A stretch of 64,000 nucleotides of DNA from Lachnospiraceae bacterium (GCA_017467845.1 JAFUKH010000017.1:1-64000); one strand, 5' to 3'; counted from the first letter of the stretch, positions 17,141-27,269 are shown. Program-made: numbers and translations. The notes: a model not told the origin generated them from the sequence alone.

Positions 17141-18022
17141 ATGGAAAAAGATATGGAAAAGGTACTCCACAAAGCGGAGGTTCTTATCGAGGCATTACCT
17201 TATATTCAGAAATTCAATCGTAAGATTATTGTTGTAAAGTACGGCGGAAGCGCCATGAGTAACGAAGAGCTTCAGAGGAATGTTATTAAGGATGTAACCT
17301 TACTTAAACTGGTTGGCTTCAAGCCTATCATCGTTCATGGCGGTGGTAAGGAAATCAGCCGTTGGGTAGGTAAGGTTGGTAAGGAAGCCAAGTTTGTAAA
17401 CGGTCTTCGTGTGACCGACGCAGAAACCATGGAAATTGCAGAAATGGTTCTGAATAAGGTAAATAAGCAGCTGGTTTCTATGGTAGAGGAGCTGGGTGTA
17501 AATGCGATCGGTATCAGTGGTAAAGATGGCGGACTTTTAAAGGTAGAGAAGAAGTATTCAAACGGTGAAGATATCGGATTCGTTGGTGAGATTACCGAGG
17601 TTAATCCGAAGATTCTCTTCGATATGCTGGAGAAGGATTTCCTTCCTATCGTAGCACCGATTGGTATGGATGATAAGTTCCAGACCTACAATATCAATGC
17701 AGATGATGCTGCCTGCGCTATTGCAAAGGCTGTTGAGGCCGAGAAGCTGGCATTCTTAACGGATATCGAGGGATTATATAAGGATATTAACGATAAGTCA
17801 TCCTTTATCTCCAGAATCACTGCATCTGAGGCAGAGGAACTGATTAACAGCGGATTCATCGGCGGTGGCATGCTTCCGAAGTTAAATAACTGTACCTCAG
17901 CTATTAAGAACGGCGTAAACAAGGTACATATTTTGGATGGACGTATTTTACATTGCCTGCTTCTGGAAATTTTCACCAATTCAGGCGTTGGCACCGCAAT
18001 TGTAGCTGACGAAGAGGTGTAA
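17141..18022 (+). CDS. argB: Acetylglutamate kinase
   Basis: Phosphorylates N-acetylglutamate, usually the arginine-feedback-controlled step. 293 residues. [10 protein letters not shown] and [10 protein letters not shown] are the amino acid kinase phosphate loops; [12 protein letters not shown]-type C-terminal part ([13 protein letters not shown]) and [10 protein letters not shown] are present. An N-terminal helix of about 20 residues, typical of arginine-sensitive hexameric forms, precedes the core. Start ATG after AAGGAGATTATT. The stop TAA overlaps the argD ATG by one base. Confidence 0.97.
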   Translation: MEKDMEKVLHKAEVLIEALPYIQKFNRKIIVVKYGGSAMSNEELQRNVIKDVTLLKLVGFKPIIVHGGGKEISRWVGKVGKEAKFVNGLRVTDAETMEIAEMVLNKVNKQLVSMVEELGVNAIGISGKDGGLLKVEKKYSNGEDIGFVGEITEVNPKILFDMLEKDFLPIVAPIGMDDKFQTYNINADDAACAIAKAVEAEKLAFLTDIEGLYKDINDKSSFISRITASEAEELINSGFIGGGMLPKLNNCTSAIKNGVNKVHILDGRILHCLLLEIFTNSGVGTAIVADEEV

Positions 18023-19212
18023 TGGTTATGATGAAAGAATATATTGAAGAGGCAGAGAAAGCTCTGCTTCATACCTACAATCGTTTTCAGGTAGTTTTGG
18101 ATAAGGGTGAGGGTGTACGCCTTTACGATATCGAGGGGAAGGAATATTTGGACTTTTGTTCCGGTATTGCCGTATTCGCTCTCGGTTATAATGACAAGAG
18201 ATATAACGATGCCGTGAAGGCACAGGTGGATAAGCTTCTTCACACCTCTAATTATTATTATAATATACCTGCTATTGAGGCAGCAAAGAAGATTAAGAAA
18301 GTATCCCAGATGGACCGTGTATTCTTCACCAATTCTGGTGCGGAGGCCATTGAAGGTGCCATCAAGGCAGCTCGTAAGTATGCTTACAATAAGGATGGGC
18401 AGACCGACCATGAGATTATCGCTTTAGAGCATTCCTTCCACGGAAGAACCATGGGTGCTTTATCCGTAACCGGCAATCCGAAGTATCGTGAGGCTTTCCA
18501 GCCTATGATTGGTCATATCAAGTTTGCACAGATGAATGACTTTGAGAGCATTGCATCTCAGGTAACCGATAAGACCTGTGCAATTATCATGGAAACTGTA
18601 CAGGGTGAGGGCGGTATTTTCCCGGCAGAGGAAGAGTTCTTGAAGAAAGTTCGTGCCCTTTGTGATGAAAAAGATATTTTATTAATCTTAGATGAAATCC
18701 AGTGTGGTATGGGTCGTACCGGATATATGTATGCATGGCAGAAGTATGGAGTGAAGCCGGATATTATGACTACTGCTAAGGCCCTGGGCTGCGGCGTTCC
18801 GGTAGGTGCATTCTTGATGACACAGAAGGTTGCTGATAATTCTCTGGTTGCAGGTGACCATGGCACCACCTATGGTGGTAATCCACTTGCATGTGCTGCC
18901 ATAAGTAAGGTGTTGGATATTTACGAAGAAGATGGTATATTAGAACATGTAAAGGAAACAGCTCCTTATCTGGAGAAGCGTCTGGATGAGTTATGTGCAA
19001 AGCATGACTGCATTACTACCAGACGTGGAGTAGGCTTTATGCAGGGACTTGTCTTTGATAAGCCGGTTGGCGATGTGATTAACAAAGCGCTGGAAAAGGG
19101 GTTAATCTTAATCAATGCAGGAGCGAATATTATCCGTTTTGTACCACCTCTTGTGATTACAAAGGAAAATATTGATGAGATGGTGGAGATTCTAGACTCT
19201 TGCATACTGTAA
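18022..19212 (+). CDS. argD: Acetylornithine aminotransferase
   Basis: PLP enzyme converting N-acetylglutamate semialdehyde and glutamate to N-acetylornithine. 396 residues, class III aminotransferase. FTNSGAEAIEGAIKAARKY, the LILDEIQCGMGRTG aspartate motif and TTAKALGCGVPVGAF with the PLP lysine are all seen. Three possible ATGs lie within 10 bases of the start; the first overlaps argB's stop and has GAGGTG just upstream. Last gene of the arg operon. Confidence 0.96.
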   Translation: MVMMKEYIEEAEKALLHTYNRFQVVLDKGEGVRLYDIEGKEYLDFCSGIAVFALGYNDKRYNDAVKAQVDKLLHTSNYYYNIPAIEAAKKIKKVSQMDRVFFTNSGAEAIEGAIKAARKYAYNKDGQTDHEIIALEHSFHGRTMGALSVTGNPKYREAFQPMIGHIKFAQMNDFESIASQVTDKTCAIIMETVQGEGGIFPAEEEFLKKVRALCDEKDILLILDEIQCGMGRTGYMYAWQKYGVKPDIMTTAKALGCGVPVGAFLMTQKVADNSLVAGDHGTTYGGNPLACAAISKVLDIYEEDGILEHVKETAPYLEKRLDELCAKHDCITTRRGVGFMQGLVFDKPVGDVINKALEKGLILINAGANIIRFVPPLVITKENIDEMVEILDSCIL

Positions 19213-19288
19213 AAAATCCATAGACGCAAGATTTTTTACAGGGCAAATTTGTGCCTGCGAAGGATGCTAAAGCATCTGCCAAGTTTGC
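19208..19288 (+). repeat. Two-hairpin intercistronic element (after argD)
   Basis: Hairpin 1: TGTAAAAAATC (19208-19218) pairs perfectly with GATTTTTTACA (19230-19240) and overlaps the argD stop codon. Hairpin 2: GCAAATTTG and CAAGTTTGC flank an inner GATGC/GCATC stem. ACTTTTTGAAAGGC follows. It is related to the element before argJ. Confidence 0.6.
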
Positions 19289-19314
19289 GACTTTTTGAAA
19301 GGCTAGGGTATTAC

Positions 19315-20613
19315 ATGCATCGAAGAGTAAAGTTATTTAGTATATTGGCACTTGCCGGCATCACTGCCGGCTTGTTTGCGTATAATGGTTTTCTGGAAAA
19401 TCTTTCGGAAGACGAGGAAATCAGTGAAATTCCGGGTGTATTCGGTAAGGAGACCATTCGTTTTTGGTATGCGGATGAGAGTCTGTCCGACTACATTAAC
19501 AGTGCAGCAGTTGCTTTTGGTGAGGCTGCGGATATTCGTGTGATTCCGGAGCTGGTTTCGGAGAGTGAATATTTAGAGGCTATCAATAATGCCACAGTGC
19601 GGGAGGATGTTTTCCCGGATATGTATCTGATTAGCAATGATTCACTGGAAAAGGCATATTTGTCCGGTCTGGCTACAGAGATTCAGGATACCAAGGGCGT
19701 AGTAAGTGAGGACAATTTCTCACAGGCGGCGCTTTCCGCAGTGACCTATCAGGGAGAATATGTGGGATATCCCATGTATTATGAGACCACAGCCCTTTTA
19801 TACAATGAGACCTATCTTCAGGAGTGGGCAGCCCAGCAGGAGACGCCTACAGAGGCAACTGTACCGGCGAACTTTGATGAACTTCTGACCATGGCAGATA
19901 CCTTTGATCCCCCTGAATCAGTAGAATCCATTTTTACCTGGGATGTGTCGGATATTTTCTACAATTACTATCTGATTGGTAACTATATCAATGTGGGTGG
20001 TGAGGCCGGAGATGACAGAGAGCAGATTAATCTTTACAATAACGAGGCTGTGCTTTGTCTGCAGAAGTATCAGGCACTGAACCAGTTCTTTTCTATTGAT
20101 TCGGCTACAGTAGATTACGAAAGTATACTTCAGGATTTTGTGGATGGTAAGGTGGTATTTACTGTTGCAACAACCGATGCCGCTGCTAAGCTTGCTCAGG
20201 CCAAGGAAGAGGGGGCATTTACCGGAGATTATGGCTTTGCTATGATGCCGGATGTCACTGCAGACCTAAAGAGCCGTTCTTTATCGATAACCGGCTGCCT
20301 TGCTATCAGTAGTTATTCGGAGAAAAAGGAAGAAGCGAATGAATTTGCTACTTTCCTTGTGACAGAGTATGCGGACGAGCTCTATGGCAGAACCGGGAAA
20401 ATGTCTGCCAATAAGGGGATGGATACAGATAACGGTGCAGCAATGATTTTCCAGGCAGAGTATGGGGAGAGTATTCCGCTTAGTAAGATGATTGATACCA
20501 GTAATCTCTGGATTCAGCTGGAGGTGCTGTTCTCTAAAGTATGGAATAGTGGGGATGCAGATGCCCTTCTTCAGGAGACAGCAAACCAGGTGAGCACTCA
20601 GGTAGTGAAATAA
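19315..20613 (+). CDS. Extracellular solute-binding protein (family 1 type), membrane anchored
   Basis: 432 residues. The N-terminal hydrophobic segment (KLFSILALAGITAGLFAY) has no lipobox cysteine, so it looks anchored by an uncleaved signal. The rest has the family 1 binding-protein pattern: IRFWYADESLSDYI, a central FDELLTMADTF, and GDYGFAMMPDV near the C terminus. Such proteins catch sugars or peptides for ABC importers, but no permease or ATPase is adjacent, so it may serve a remote transporter or a sensor. It follows argD through a two-hairpin element and may be partly co-transcribed. Confidence 0.82.
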   Translation: MHRRVKLFSILALAGITAGLFAYNGFLENLSEDEEISEIPGVFGKETIRFWYADESLSDYINSAAVAFGEAADIRVIPELVSESEYLEAINNATVREDVFPDMYLISNDSLEKAYLSGLATEIQDTKGVVSEDNFSQAALSAVTYQGEYVGYPMYYETTALLYNETYLQEWAAQQETPTEATVPANFDELLTMADTFDPPESVESIFTWDVSDIFYNYYLIGNYINVGGEAGDDREQINLYNNEAVLCLQKYQALNQFFSIDSATVDYESILQDFVDGKVVFTVATTDAAAKLAQAKEEGAFTGDYGFAMMPDVTADLKSRSLSITGCLAISSYSEKKEEANEFATFLVTEYADELYGRTGKMSANKGMDTDNGAAMIFQAEYGESIPLSKMIDTSNLWIQLEVLFSKVWNSGDADALLQETANQVSTQVVK

Positions 20614-20674
20614 AAGAATAATTTACCAATCATATGGACATCCTAGTGGTATTAAGTATATTAGGAGGCTTTAT

Positions 20675-21106
20675 ATGATTGGTATTTTTATTGCATTACT
20701 TTCCGGGGCACTTATGAGTGTGCAGGGAGTATTTAATTCTCAGGTGACGAAGGCATCGGGGATCTGGGCAGCCAGTGCGTTTGTACAGGTTACGGCCTTT
20801 GCCGTATGTATGGCTGCGTGGTTTCTAACAGAGAGAGGTAGTCTCTTGGCACCCCTCAAAGTGGAACCCAAATATATGTTGCTGGGTGGTGCTATAGGGG
20901 CATTTATTACCTATACTGTTATTAAAAGCATGGAAATGCTTGGCCCTGCCAAGGCGGTAATGTTTATTGTAATCTGTCAGATTATTGTTGCTTATCTCAT
21001 TGAGCTTTTCGGATGGTTCGGAGTAGAAAAAGCAGAATTTTCCTGGAGAAAAATGTTGGGTATGGCAATTGCTATTGTAGGCGTTTGTATTTTTAAGTGG
21101 AAGTGA
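20675..21106 (+). CDS. Small DMT-type membrane protein (YdcZ/DUF606 family)
   Basis: 143 residues with five hydrophobic segments, the half-size DMT unit of the DUF606 family. Family features: IGIFIALLSGALMSVQGVFNSQV at the N terminus and MEMLGPAKAVMFIVICQI in the middle. Proteins of this size usually act as dimers. Substrate unknown. AGGAGG precedes the ATG at a good distance. Confidence 0.87.
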   Translation: MIGIFIALLSGALMSVQGVFNSQVTKASGIWAASAFVQVTAFAVCMAAWFLTERGSLLAPLKVEPKYMLLGGAIGAFITYTVIKSMEMLGPAKAVMFIVICQIIVAYLIELFGWFGVEKAEFSWRKMLGMAIAIVGVCIFKWK

Positions 21107-21212
21107 AATTTAAGTCTTTCTTAAGGAATACGCCCTTGTAAAATTGTTACGAATATTTTACAATTAGATTATCGCATCTTAAGGCATTCCGCTTCCGAAA
21201 GGGAGAGGAAGG

Positions 21213-21782
21213 ATGAAGATATTTAAGAGAATCATTATTGTAGTGTTATGGATAAGCTGTGTGTTGCTCAGCGGATGTGGAGAGCAGGAGGAATTACTTT
21301 TGCTACAACCCGGGGACTCTGTAGGTATGGAAGCTTCCGTAGTAGTAACGGAGCCGCCCAGGCAGATTGCTGTGTATGTGTGCGGTCAAGTACTGTATCC
21401 GGGAGTTGTATATCTGGATGAGGATGCCAGAGCGGTAGATGCAGTGGAGGCGGCCGGTGGGCTGACAGAGGCCGCGGATGCAGAGTATATTAATCTTGCC
21501 GCCCGCGTATCGGATGGCGAGAAGTTGTACATTCCGGATGTGCAGGAGGGACAGGAGCTTAGAGAACGTGAGGCAGAGGCTGCTTCCGACCTTGTGAATA
21601 TCAATACTGCGGACCGGGAGAGGTTGATGACCTTGCCGGGGATCGGTGAAAGCAAGGCGCAGGATATTATTGCTTATCGGGAAGAATGCGGTGAGTTTGC
21701 AAGTATTGAAGAGCTGATGAATATTTCCGGAATAAAGGAAAGTCTTTTTGAGAAGATAAGAGACAAAATTGTTGTAGAATAA
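21213..21782 (+). CDS. comEA: ComEA-type DNA-binding lipoprotein with SLBB and helix-hairpin-helix
   Basis: 189 residues. A lipobox ends the signal peptide (CVLLSGCGEQ, Cys at about residue 23). An SLBB domain follows (IAVYVCGQVLYPGVVYL), then a C-terminal helix-hairpin-helix pair (VNINTADRERLMTLPGIGES and FASIEELMNISGIKES). ComEA binds incoming double-stranded DNA on the outside of the membrane and hands it to ComEC, which is encoded 3 kb downstream. Most ComEA proteins have a plain membrane anchor; lipid anchoring is a variation. Confidence 0.88.
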   Translation: MKIFKRIIIVVLWISCVLLSGCGEQEELLLLQPGDSVGMEASVVVTEPPRQIAVYVCGQVLYPGVVYLDEDARAVDAVEAAGGLTEAADAEYINLAARVSDGEKLYIPDVQEGQELREREAEAASDLVNINTADRERLMTLPGIGESKAQDIIAYREECGEFASIEELMNISGIKESLFEKIRDKIVVE

Positions 21783-21799
21783 AATCGAGGGGACGAATA

Positions 21800-22495
21800 A
21801 TGGCTATTAAGAGAGCACTTGTGGTTGATGATGAGAAGTTAATTGTAAAGGGAATTCGCTTTAGCTTAGAGCAGGATGACATTGAAGTGGATTGTGCATA
21901 TGATGGTGAAGAAGCACTGGATTATGCCAGAACAAATGAATATGACATTATTTTTCTGGATGTAATGCTTCCTAAGCTTACCGGATTTGAAGTATGTCAG
22001 CAGATTCGTGAATTTTCCAATGTCCCTATCATCATGCTTACTGCTAAGGGTGATGATATGGATAAGATATTAGGTTTGGAATATGGTGCAGATGATTATA
22101 TTACCAAGCCCTTCAATATCCTAGAGGTAAAGGCACGTATGAAGGCCATTATGCGTCGTACCGATTCTAAGAAAGCGGTGCCGCAGGCAAACAAAGAAAT
22201 TGTCAGTGGTGAAGTGCGTCTGGATTTGGAGAGCAGGCGATGCTATATCGAGGGTAAGGAAATCAGCCTTACCGCCAAGGAATTTGAAGTATTTGAGCTT
22301 TTGATTTTAAATCCCAATAAGGTTTACAGCAGAGATGGACTCCTTAAGATTATCTGGGGGGCTGATTACCCGGGAGATGTGCGTACTGTGGACGTACATA
22401 TTCGTAGACTTCGTGAGAAGATTGAGAAGAACCCCAGTGAGCCGAAGTATGTACATACTAAGTGGGGCGTAGGATATTATTTCTTTAATGCATAA
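21800..22495 (+). CDS. OmpR/PhoB family response regulator
   Basis: 231 residues. Receiver domain with the acidic pair in VVDDE, phosphoacceptor Asp54 in IIFLDVMLP, the switch threonine in IIMLTAKGDD, and the lysine in ITKPF. The winged-helix DNA-binding domain starts at about residue 130 (RLDLESRRCYIEGKEISLTAKEFE through VDVHIRRLREKIEKNPSEP). It is followed 20 bases later by its histidine kinase. Comparable to WalR/MtrA-type cell-envelope regulators. Confidence 0.95.
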   Translation: MAIKRALVVDDEKLIVKGIRFSLEQDDIEVDCAYDGEEALDYARTNEYDIIFLDVMLPKLTGFEVCQQIREFSNVPIIMLTAKGDDMDKILGLEYGADDYITKPFNILEVKARMKAIMRRTDSKKAVPQANKEIVSGEVRLDLESRRCYIEGKEISLTAKEFEVFELLILNPNKVYSRDGLLKIIWGADYPGDVRTVDVHIRRLREKIEKNPSEPKYVHTKWGVGYYFFNA

Positions 22496-22515
22496 TCCAA
22501 AGGGATGCTTAAATC

Positions 22516-23973
22516 ATGTTGCAAAAGGTTAAAGAGCTATTAAAGCAATTCATAAATTTTCGAAGCCTGAGAGTCAGGTTGTTCTTTATCATTTTAATTG
22601 TTGGAATTGTACCCAGCGCCATTATGCGTCATAGTGTTTTGCAAAGCTATGAGCAGCGTGCGGTAGAGCAGAGAACACAGGTGGTCCAGAACCAGCTTAG
22701 AGTGCTGGCGGACCACCTTGTAAATGATGATTATTTAAGTCGTCCTTACTCTACGGTGGTAAATGCGGAGCTGGAGATGCTTTCCAATCTGTATGATGGC
22801 CGAGTGCTTATCATCAACAGTAATTTCAAGATTGCCAAGGATACATATGGACTGAGCGAGGGAAAGACAATTATTTCCGAAGAAGTGGTTAAATGCTTCA
22901 AGGGGGAGAGTCTTTCTAATTATGATGCAGAAATCGGTTATATTGAGATGACCACACCTATCATAGATAATAGAAACAGCGAGCATCCTTCTAAGATTAT
23001 CGGTGTAATGCTGACCAGTATTTCCAGCGATTATATCAGCAGTACCATGGAGATTCTTAATCGTAAGGCATTTATCATGGAAGTAATCATGAATCTGATT
23101 ATCATTACACTGGCACTTGTGCTGTCGGCGGTACTCAGTAAGCCCTTCGGGCGGGTTACCAAGGCGATTAATGATGTACGTGCGGGCTACAGTACAGAAC
23201 TTTTGTCCGTACCGGATATGGCTGAGACCATACACATCGTGGATGCCTTCAACGAGCTTCTTGCCCAGCGTAAGGCACTGGATGATTCCCGTCAGGAGTT
23301 CGTGGCCAATGTGTCTCATGAGCTGAAAACCCCCATTACCTCTATGAAGGTTCTGGCAGATTCCCTTCTTATGCAAGAGAATGTTCCTGCGGAACTTTAC
23401 CGGGAGTTTTTGGAGGATATTGTATCGGAGATTGACCGTGAGAATCAGATTATTACGGATCTTCTGGCACTTGTTAAAATGGATAAAACCGCTTCTCAGA
23501 TGAATATAGCGTCCATCAATATCAATGATTTGACGGAACTAATTCTGAAGCGTCTCCGACCTATTGCCCGCAAAAAGGACGTAGAGGTGGTATTCGAAAG
23601 CGAGAGAACGGTTATTGCGGAAGTGGATGAAGTAAAGATGACACTGATTATGACCAATCTGGTGGAGAATGCCATTAAGTATAATCATGACCATGGTTGG
23701 GTAAAGGTAGTGTTGGATGCAGATCATCAGTATTTTACCTTTAAGGTAAGCGATTCCGGAATCGGTATTCCGGAGGAAGCACTGCCACAAATTTATGAGC
23801 GTTTTTATCGAGTGGACAAATCCCATTCCAGAGAAATCGGTGGAACCGGACTTGGCCTTGCGATTACCAAAAATGCAGTGCTGATGCATCGTGGTTCCAT
23901 TACGGTATCCAGTTCGGAGGAGGAGGGATCTACCTTCCTTGTAAAGATTCCGTTAACCTATATTGCACAATAA
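22516..23973 (+). CDS. Sensor histidine kinase
   Basis: 485 residues. Two membrane segments (about 22-40 and 180-205) bracket an extracellular sensor region of about 140 residues. A HAMP-like linker leads to the HisKA domain with His268 in FVANVSHELKTPITS and an ATPase domain with N box (MTNLVENAIKYN), G1 (VSDSGIGIPEEAL), F (IYERFYRVDKSHSRE) and G2 (GGTGLGLAI). It should phosphorylate the upstream regulator. A GerMN lipoprotein follows, so the three genes may form one envelope-sensing unit. Confidence 0.94.
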   Translation: MLQKVKELLKQFINFRSLRVRLFFIILIVGIVPSAIMRHSVLQSYEQRAVEQRTQVVQNQLRVLADHLVNDDYLSRPYSTVVNAELEMLSNLYDGRVLIINSNFKIAKDTYGLSEGKTIISEEVVKCFKGESLSNYDAEIGYIEMTTPIIDNRNSEHPSKIIGVMLTSISSDYISSTMEILNRKAFIMEVIMNLIIITLALVLSAVLSKPFGRVTKAINDVRAGYSTELLSVPDMAETIHIVDAFNELLAQRKALDDSRQEFVANVSHELKTPITSMKVLADSLLMQENVPAELYREFLEDIVSEIDRENQIITDLLALVKMDKTASQMNIASININDLTELILKRLRPIARKKDVEVVFESERTVIAEVDEVKMTLIMTNLVENAIKYNHDHGWVKVVLDADHQYFTFKVSDSGIGIPEEALPQIYERFYRVDKSHSREIGGTGLGLAITKNAVLMHRGSITVSSSEEEGSTFLVKIPLTYIAQ

Positions 23974-23991
23974 GAGGAGCCGGAAAGCCCT

Positions 23992-24912
23992 ATGAAAAAA
24001 AGAATGATACAGATTTGTATGCTGCTTTTGGCATTCCTTCTATGCGCATGTGGCGGAGAGGAGGAGCCGAAGGGCACCACATATCCGATTTACTTTGTAA
24101 GTAATTCGGAGACGAAAATTGAAAAAAGAGAAGTAAATGTGAATGATGTTGCGTATGAGGAGCAGCTGGAATATGTACTTGGAGCACTGAGTATTATGCC
24201 GGATAAGCTGGATTATAAAGCTCCGCTTCGCATGGGCTTTTCACTGCTGGACTATGAGGTGGAGGATGGTAAGATTACGCTGAATGTGTCCAAGGATTAT
24301 TTGAAACTGTCTGTAACTACGGAAGTACTGGTACGTGGTGCCATTGTAAAGACGTTGACCGGTATGCCCCATATCAACTTTGTGTGTATTACAGTGGAAG
24401 ATGAACCCCTGCGTGACAGTCTGGGGACCCTGGTGGGCTAGATGAATGCAGATCAGTTTATTGAGAATGATGGCAGTGAGTTTAACAGCTACGAGGAAGT
24501 TCGTTTGAAGCTTTATTTTGCCAATGAGGCGGGAGATGCACTGATTGCCACCACCCGTACCAAGGAATACAATACCAACATCGCGGTGGAGAAGCTGATT
24601 ATCGAAGAATTGATTAAGGGCCCCAACGCAGAAGGAGTGTATCCTACAATCAATCCGGATACCAAGGTTGCAAGTGTGGCGGTAAAGGATGGTGTCTGCT
24701 ATGTGAATTTGGATGAGTCTTTTCTGATTCAGCCCAATAACGTAACACCGGAGGTTACCATTTACTCTATTGCCAACTCTCTGATTGAAATGAATAATGT
24801 TAATAAAGTACAGATTTCTGTCAATGGAGATACTTCCATTCTTTACAGAGAGAAGTATAGTCTGACTACTTACTTTGAGAGAAATCTGGATATGATGGCA
24901 AGTACGAATTAG
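23992..24912 (+). pseudogene. GerMN-domain lipoprotein interrupted by an in-frame amber codon
   Basis: The first open part (23992-24441, 149 codons) has a lipoprotein signal (LLLAFLLCACGG) and one GerMN domain. A TAG at 24439-24441 stops it. Without any frame change, an ATG at 24442 opens the second part (24442-24912, 156 codons) holding a second GerMN domain and the C-terminal tail. Two tandem GerMN domains in one lipoprotein is the usual form, so the amber codon splits one gene. The ATG touching the stop could allow re-initiation, but the second product would lack a signal peptide. Could be a true mutation, readthrough or a sequencing error. Confidence 0.75.
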
Positions 24913-24924
24913 AAAGGCGTGTGT

Positions 24925-27078
24925 ATGCGTAGACCACTTTTGTTTGGCTGTGTCTGTGTGGTTGCTGTCATATATCTGTATATGTGTATGTTTAACCCTC
25001 CGCCCTGGGATGCATCAGGCCTTCCGGCGGAGGAAGAATATGTGACAGTCACTGGGCAAATCTATAAAAAAGAAAGCCGTGAATCCTACGGCAAAAAGCA
25101 AATCATTTATTATCTCCAAGATATCTCCTTCCATGGTCTGGATGAGGAACCATTATCTCCGAAAAAAATCAGATGTGAATTACAGCAGAATACAGATATT
25201 CCTTTGGGTACGAAGGTAATTGTGCAGGGATGCTTCAGAAGCTATCAGCAAGCCACCAATCCCGGGGAATTCGACGCGGCAACATATTATGGTGTGCAGA
25301 ATATTGTTGGTAGAATTACTGGAGCAGAAGTGACCCATGTGGGGCAGGATTATTGGCGGCTTCGTGAGGCATTGTATGAGCTGAAGGAGCTTTTTGCATC
25401 GCGACTTGTGAATGGCTTTGGAGAAGAGGATGGGGGCATTTTGGTTAAGATGCTTCTGGGGGACGGAAGTCTTTTGGACAGCGAGATTAAGACCTTGTAT
25501 CAGGAGAACGGAATTGTGCATATCTTAAGTATCTCCGGAATGCATATATCCATGCTGGGAATGGGAGTCTATTCCCTTCTAAGGAGGTGTCACTCAGGAA
25601 TTTATGTCAGTGCTATTATAGGGGCAGTGTTTATTTTACTTTACGGTACCATGATTGGTTTCGATTTATCCGCTACCAGAGCCATCGGTATGTACCTGCT
25701 TCATATGATTGCCGTAATCTGGGGAAAAAGCTATGATATGCTCACCGCCATGGGTGTGATACTGTTAACCATGGTGCTGGAGAATCCCAAGGTACTGTTT
25801 CACTCGGGCTTTTTATTATCCTTCGGAAGTGTGTGTGCTTTGGGGCTTTTACTTCCAAAGCTACAGGAATATATTCCACATTTTTCATCTCTTATCGTCA
25901 GTCTGTCGGTGACGATTTTTACATTACCTATTCAGTTCTATTATTTCTACAAAATCCCTTTGTATAGTGCGTTTTTGAACCTTTTAATACTTCCATTCCT
26001 CGGTATAGTTATGGTGATTGGAATTATAGTGATGACTCTTCCGATGTTACATAGAATCAGCCTGATTGGTAGTTTAGTGCTTCGTTGGTACGAGCTTCTT
26101 TGCCATCTTTTTGAGTTGCTTCCTGTTGACACTTTGTATGTGGGATGTCCCGCTGTTTGGAAGGTTGTCATTTATTATGCAGGATTGTTTGCTTTTATTT
26201 GCTATAAGTCTCCCCAGAAGAAAAAATGGCTTTTGATAGTGCCCACCCTGTTGATTGTATTTTTGTGTGTGCAGATAAGGCCACCTCTTAGAATCGTTAT
26301 GATGGATGTGGGGCAGGGGGATGGAATTTTGCTTCAGACCGGGAATCGGTCGGTGCTGGTTGATGGGGGAAGTAGTAGTAAAAGTGATGTAGGGAAATAT
26401 CAGATAGCCCCATGTCTTGCATATTATGGAGTGGACTATCTGGATGCGGTGATTATTACGCACCCGGACGGTGACCATATGAATGGACTGGTAGGGCTTT
26501 TAGAAAATGGATATGGGGAGAGGATAGGGCAGATTCTTTTGCCGGCTATTGATGAAGGGATGCGGGAGAAGGAGTTTGCAGATATATATGAATTGCTGGA
26601 GCCATATGGTATTCCTGTGAGCTATATGTCTGCGGGGGACGCAGTACTGCTGGGAGATGTGCGGATGGAATGTCTGCACCCTGAGGAGGGAGCGGATATT
26701 ATGGACAGCAATGCCTATTCCCAAGTGTATTACCTGACCTATAGTGAGTTCTCCATGCTGCTGACCGGGGATGTGGAGGCGGAAGGGGAGGAGCTTTTGC
26801 TGGAGGAGCTAAGCCGCCGGGGGATTTGTGATGTGACTATGCTTAAAGTTGCCCATCATGGTTCGAGATATTCCACGGGAGAGGAGTTTCTAGAGCAGGT
26901 GTCCCCTGAGATTGCATTGATTTCCTGCGGGGCAGACAATTCTTATGGACATCCCCATGAGGAAACGCTGGAACGGCTAGAAACTGTTGGGAGCCGGATA
27001 TTGACTACTCCGGAATATGGAGCAATTGTTATTGAGGTTGGGGAGGAGGTACGAGTGCAATGCTGGAAAACGCAGTAA
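24925..27078 (+). CDS. comEC: ComEC/Rec2 DNA-uptake channel
   Basis: 717 residues. N-terminal membrane-anchored OB-type domain (DUF4131, about 20-160), then the Competence domain with about ten membrane segments (core ILSISGMHISMLGMGVYSLL), then a C-terminal metallo-beta-lactamase domain from about residue 450 with DVGQGDGILL, THPDGDHMNGL, LTGDVEAEGE and VAHHGSRYST. It forms the channel that takes single-stranded DNA into the cytoplasm. ATG chosen over a GTG six bases upstream because AAAGG is then properly spaced. Confidence 0.94.
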   Translation: MRRPLLFGCVCVVAVIYLYMCMFNPPPWDASGLPAEEEYVTVTGQIYKKESRESYGKKQIIYYLQDISFHGLDEEPLSPKKIRCELQQNTDIPLGTKVIVQGCFRSYQQATNPGEFDAATYYGVQNIVGRITGAEVTHVGQDYWRLREALYELKELFASRLVNGFGEEDGGILVKMLLGDGSLLDSEIKTLYQENGIVHILSISGMHISMLGMGVYSLLRRCHSGIYVSAIIGAVFILLYGTMIGFDLSATRAIGMYLLHMIAVIWGKSYDMLTAMGVILLTMVLENPKVLFHSGFLLSFGSVCALGLLLPKLQEYIPHFSSLIVSLSVTIFTLPIQFYYFYKIPLYSAFLNLLILPFLGIVMVIGIIVMTLPMLHRISLIGSLVLRWYELLCHLFELLPVDTLYVGCPAVWKVVIYYAGLFAFICYKSPQKKKWLLIVPTLLIVFLCVQIRPPLRIVMMDVGQGDGILLQTGNRSVLVDGGSSSKSDVGKYQIAPCLAYYGVDYLDAVIITHPDGDHMNGLVGLLENGYGERIGQILLPAIDEGMREKEFADIYELLEPYGIPVSYMSAGDAVLLGDVRMECLHPEEGADIMDSNAYSQVYYLTYSEFSMLLTGDVEAEGEELLLEELSRRGICDVTMLKVAHHGSRYSTGEEFLEQVSPEIALISCGADNSYGHPHEETLERLETVGSRILTTPEYGAIVIEVGEEVRVQCWKTQ

Positions 27079-27159
27079 ATGGCGAAGTAGTGCTTCTTTT
27101 TGTTAAGAACCGGAGACGAAATGCAGTGTAACCGGACCAAAGCGCGAGATATATGGTGT

Positions 27160-27253
27160 CGGTCGGGGAAAAAGAAGAGGTCTCCCCGACCGGGAAGAGG
27201 TATATTTGGAGTATTTTGGGATGCTGGATGGGCGAGAAGATTTCTTCTCGCCC
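27160..27253. terminator. Two strong hairpins between convergent genes
   Basis: CGGTCGGGGA (27160-27169) pairs with TCCCCGACCG (27183-27192). GGGCGAGAAGA (27230-27240) pairs with TCTTCTCGCCC (27243-27253). They fill the gap between comEC and the convergent GH79-like gene. Neither has a good U-tract, so they may act as mRNA 3' ends or processing barriers rather than classic terminators. Confidence 0.5.
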
Positions 27254-27269
27254 AAATCATTTCTACAAA

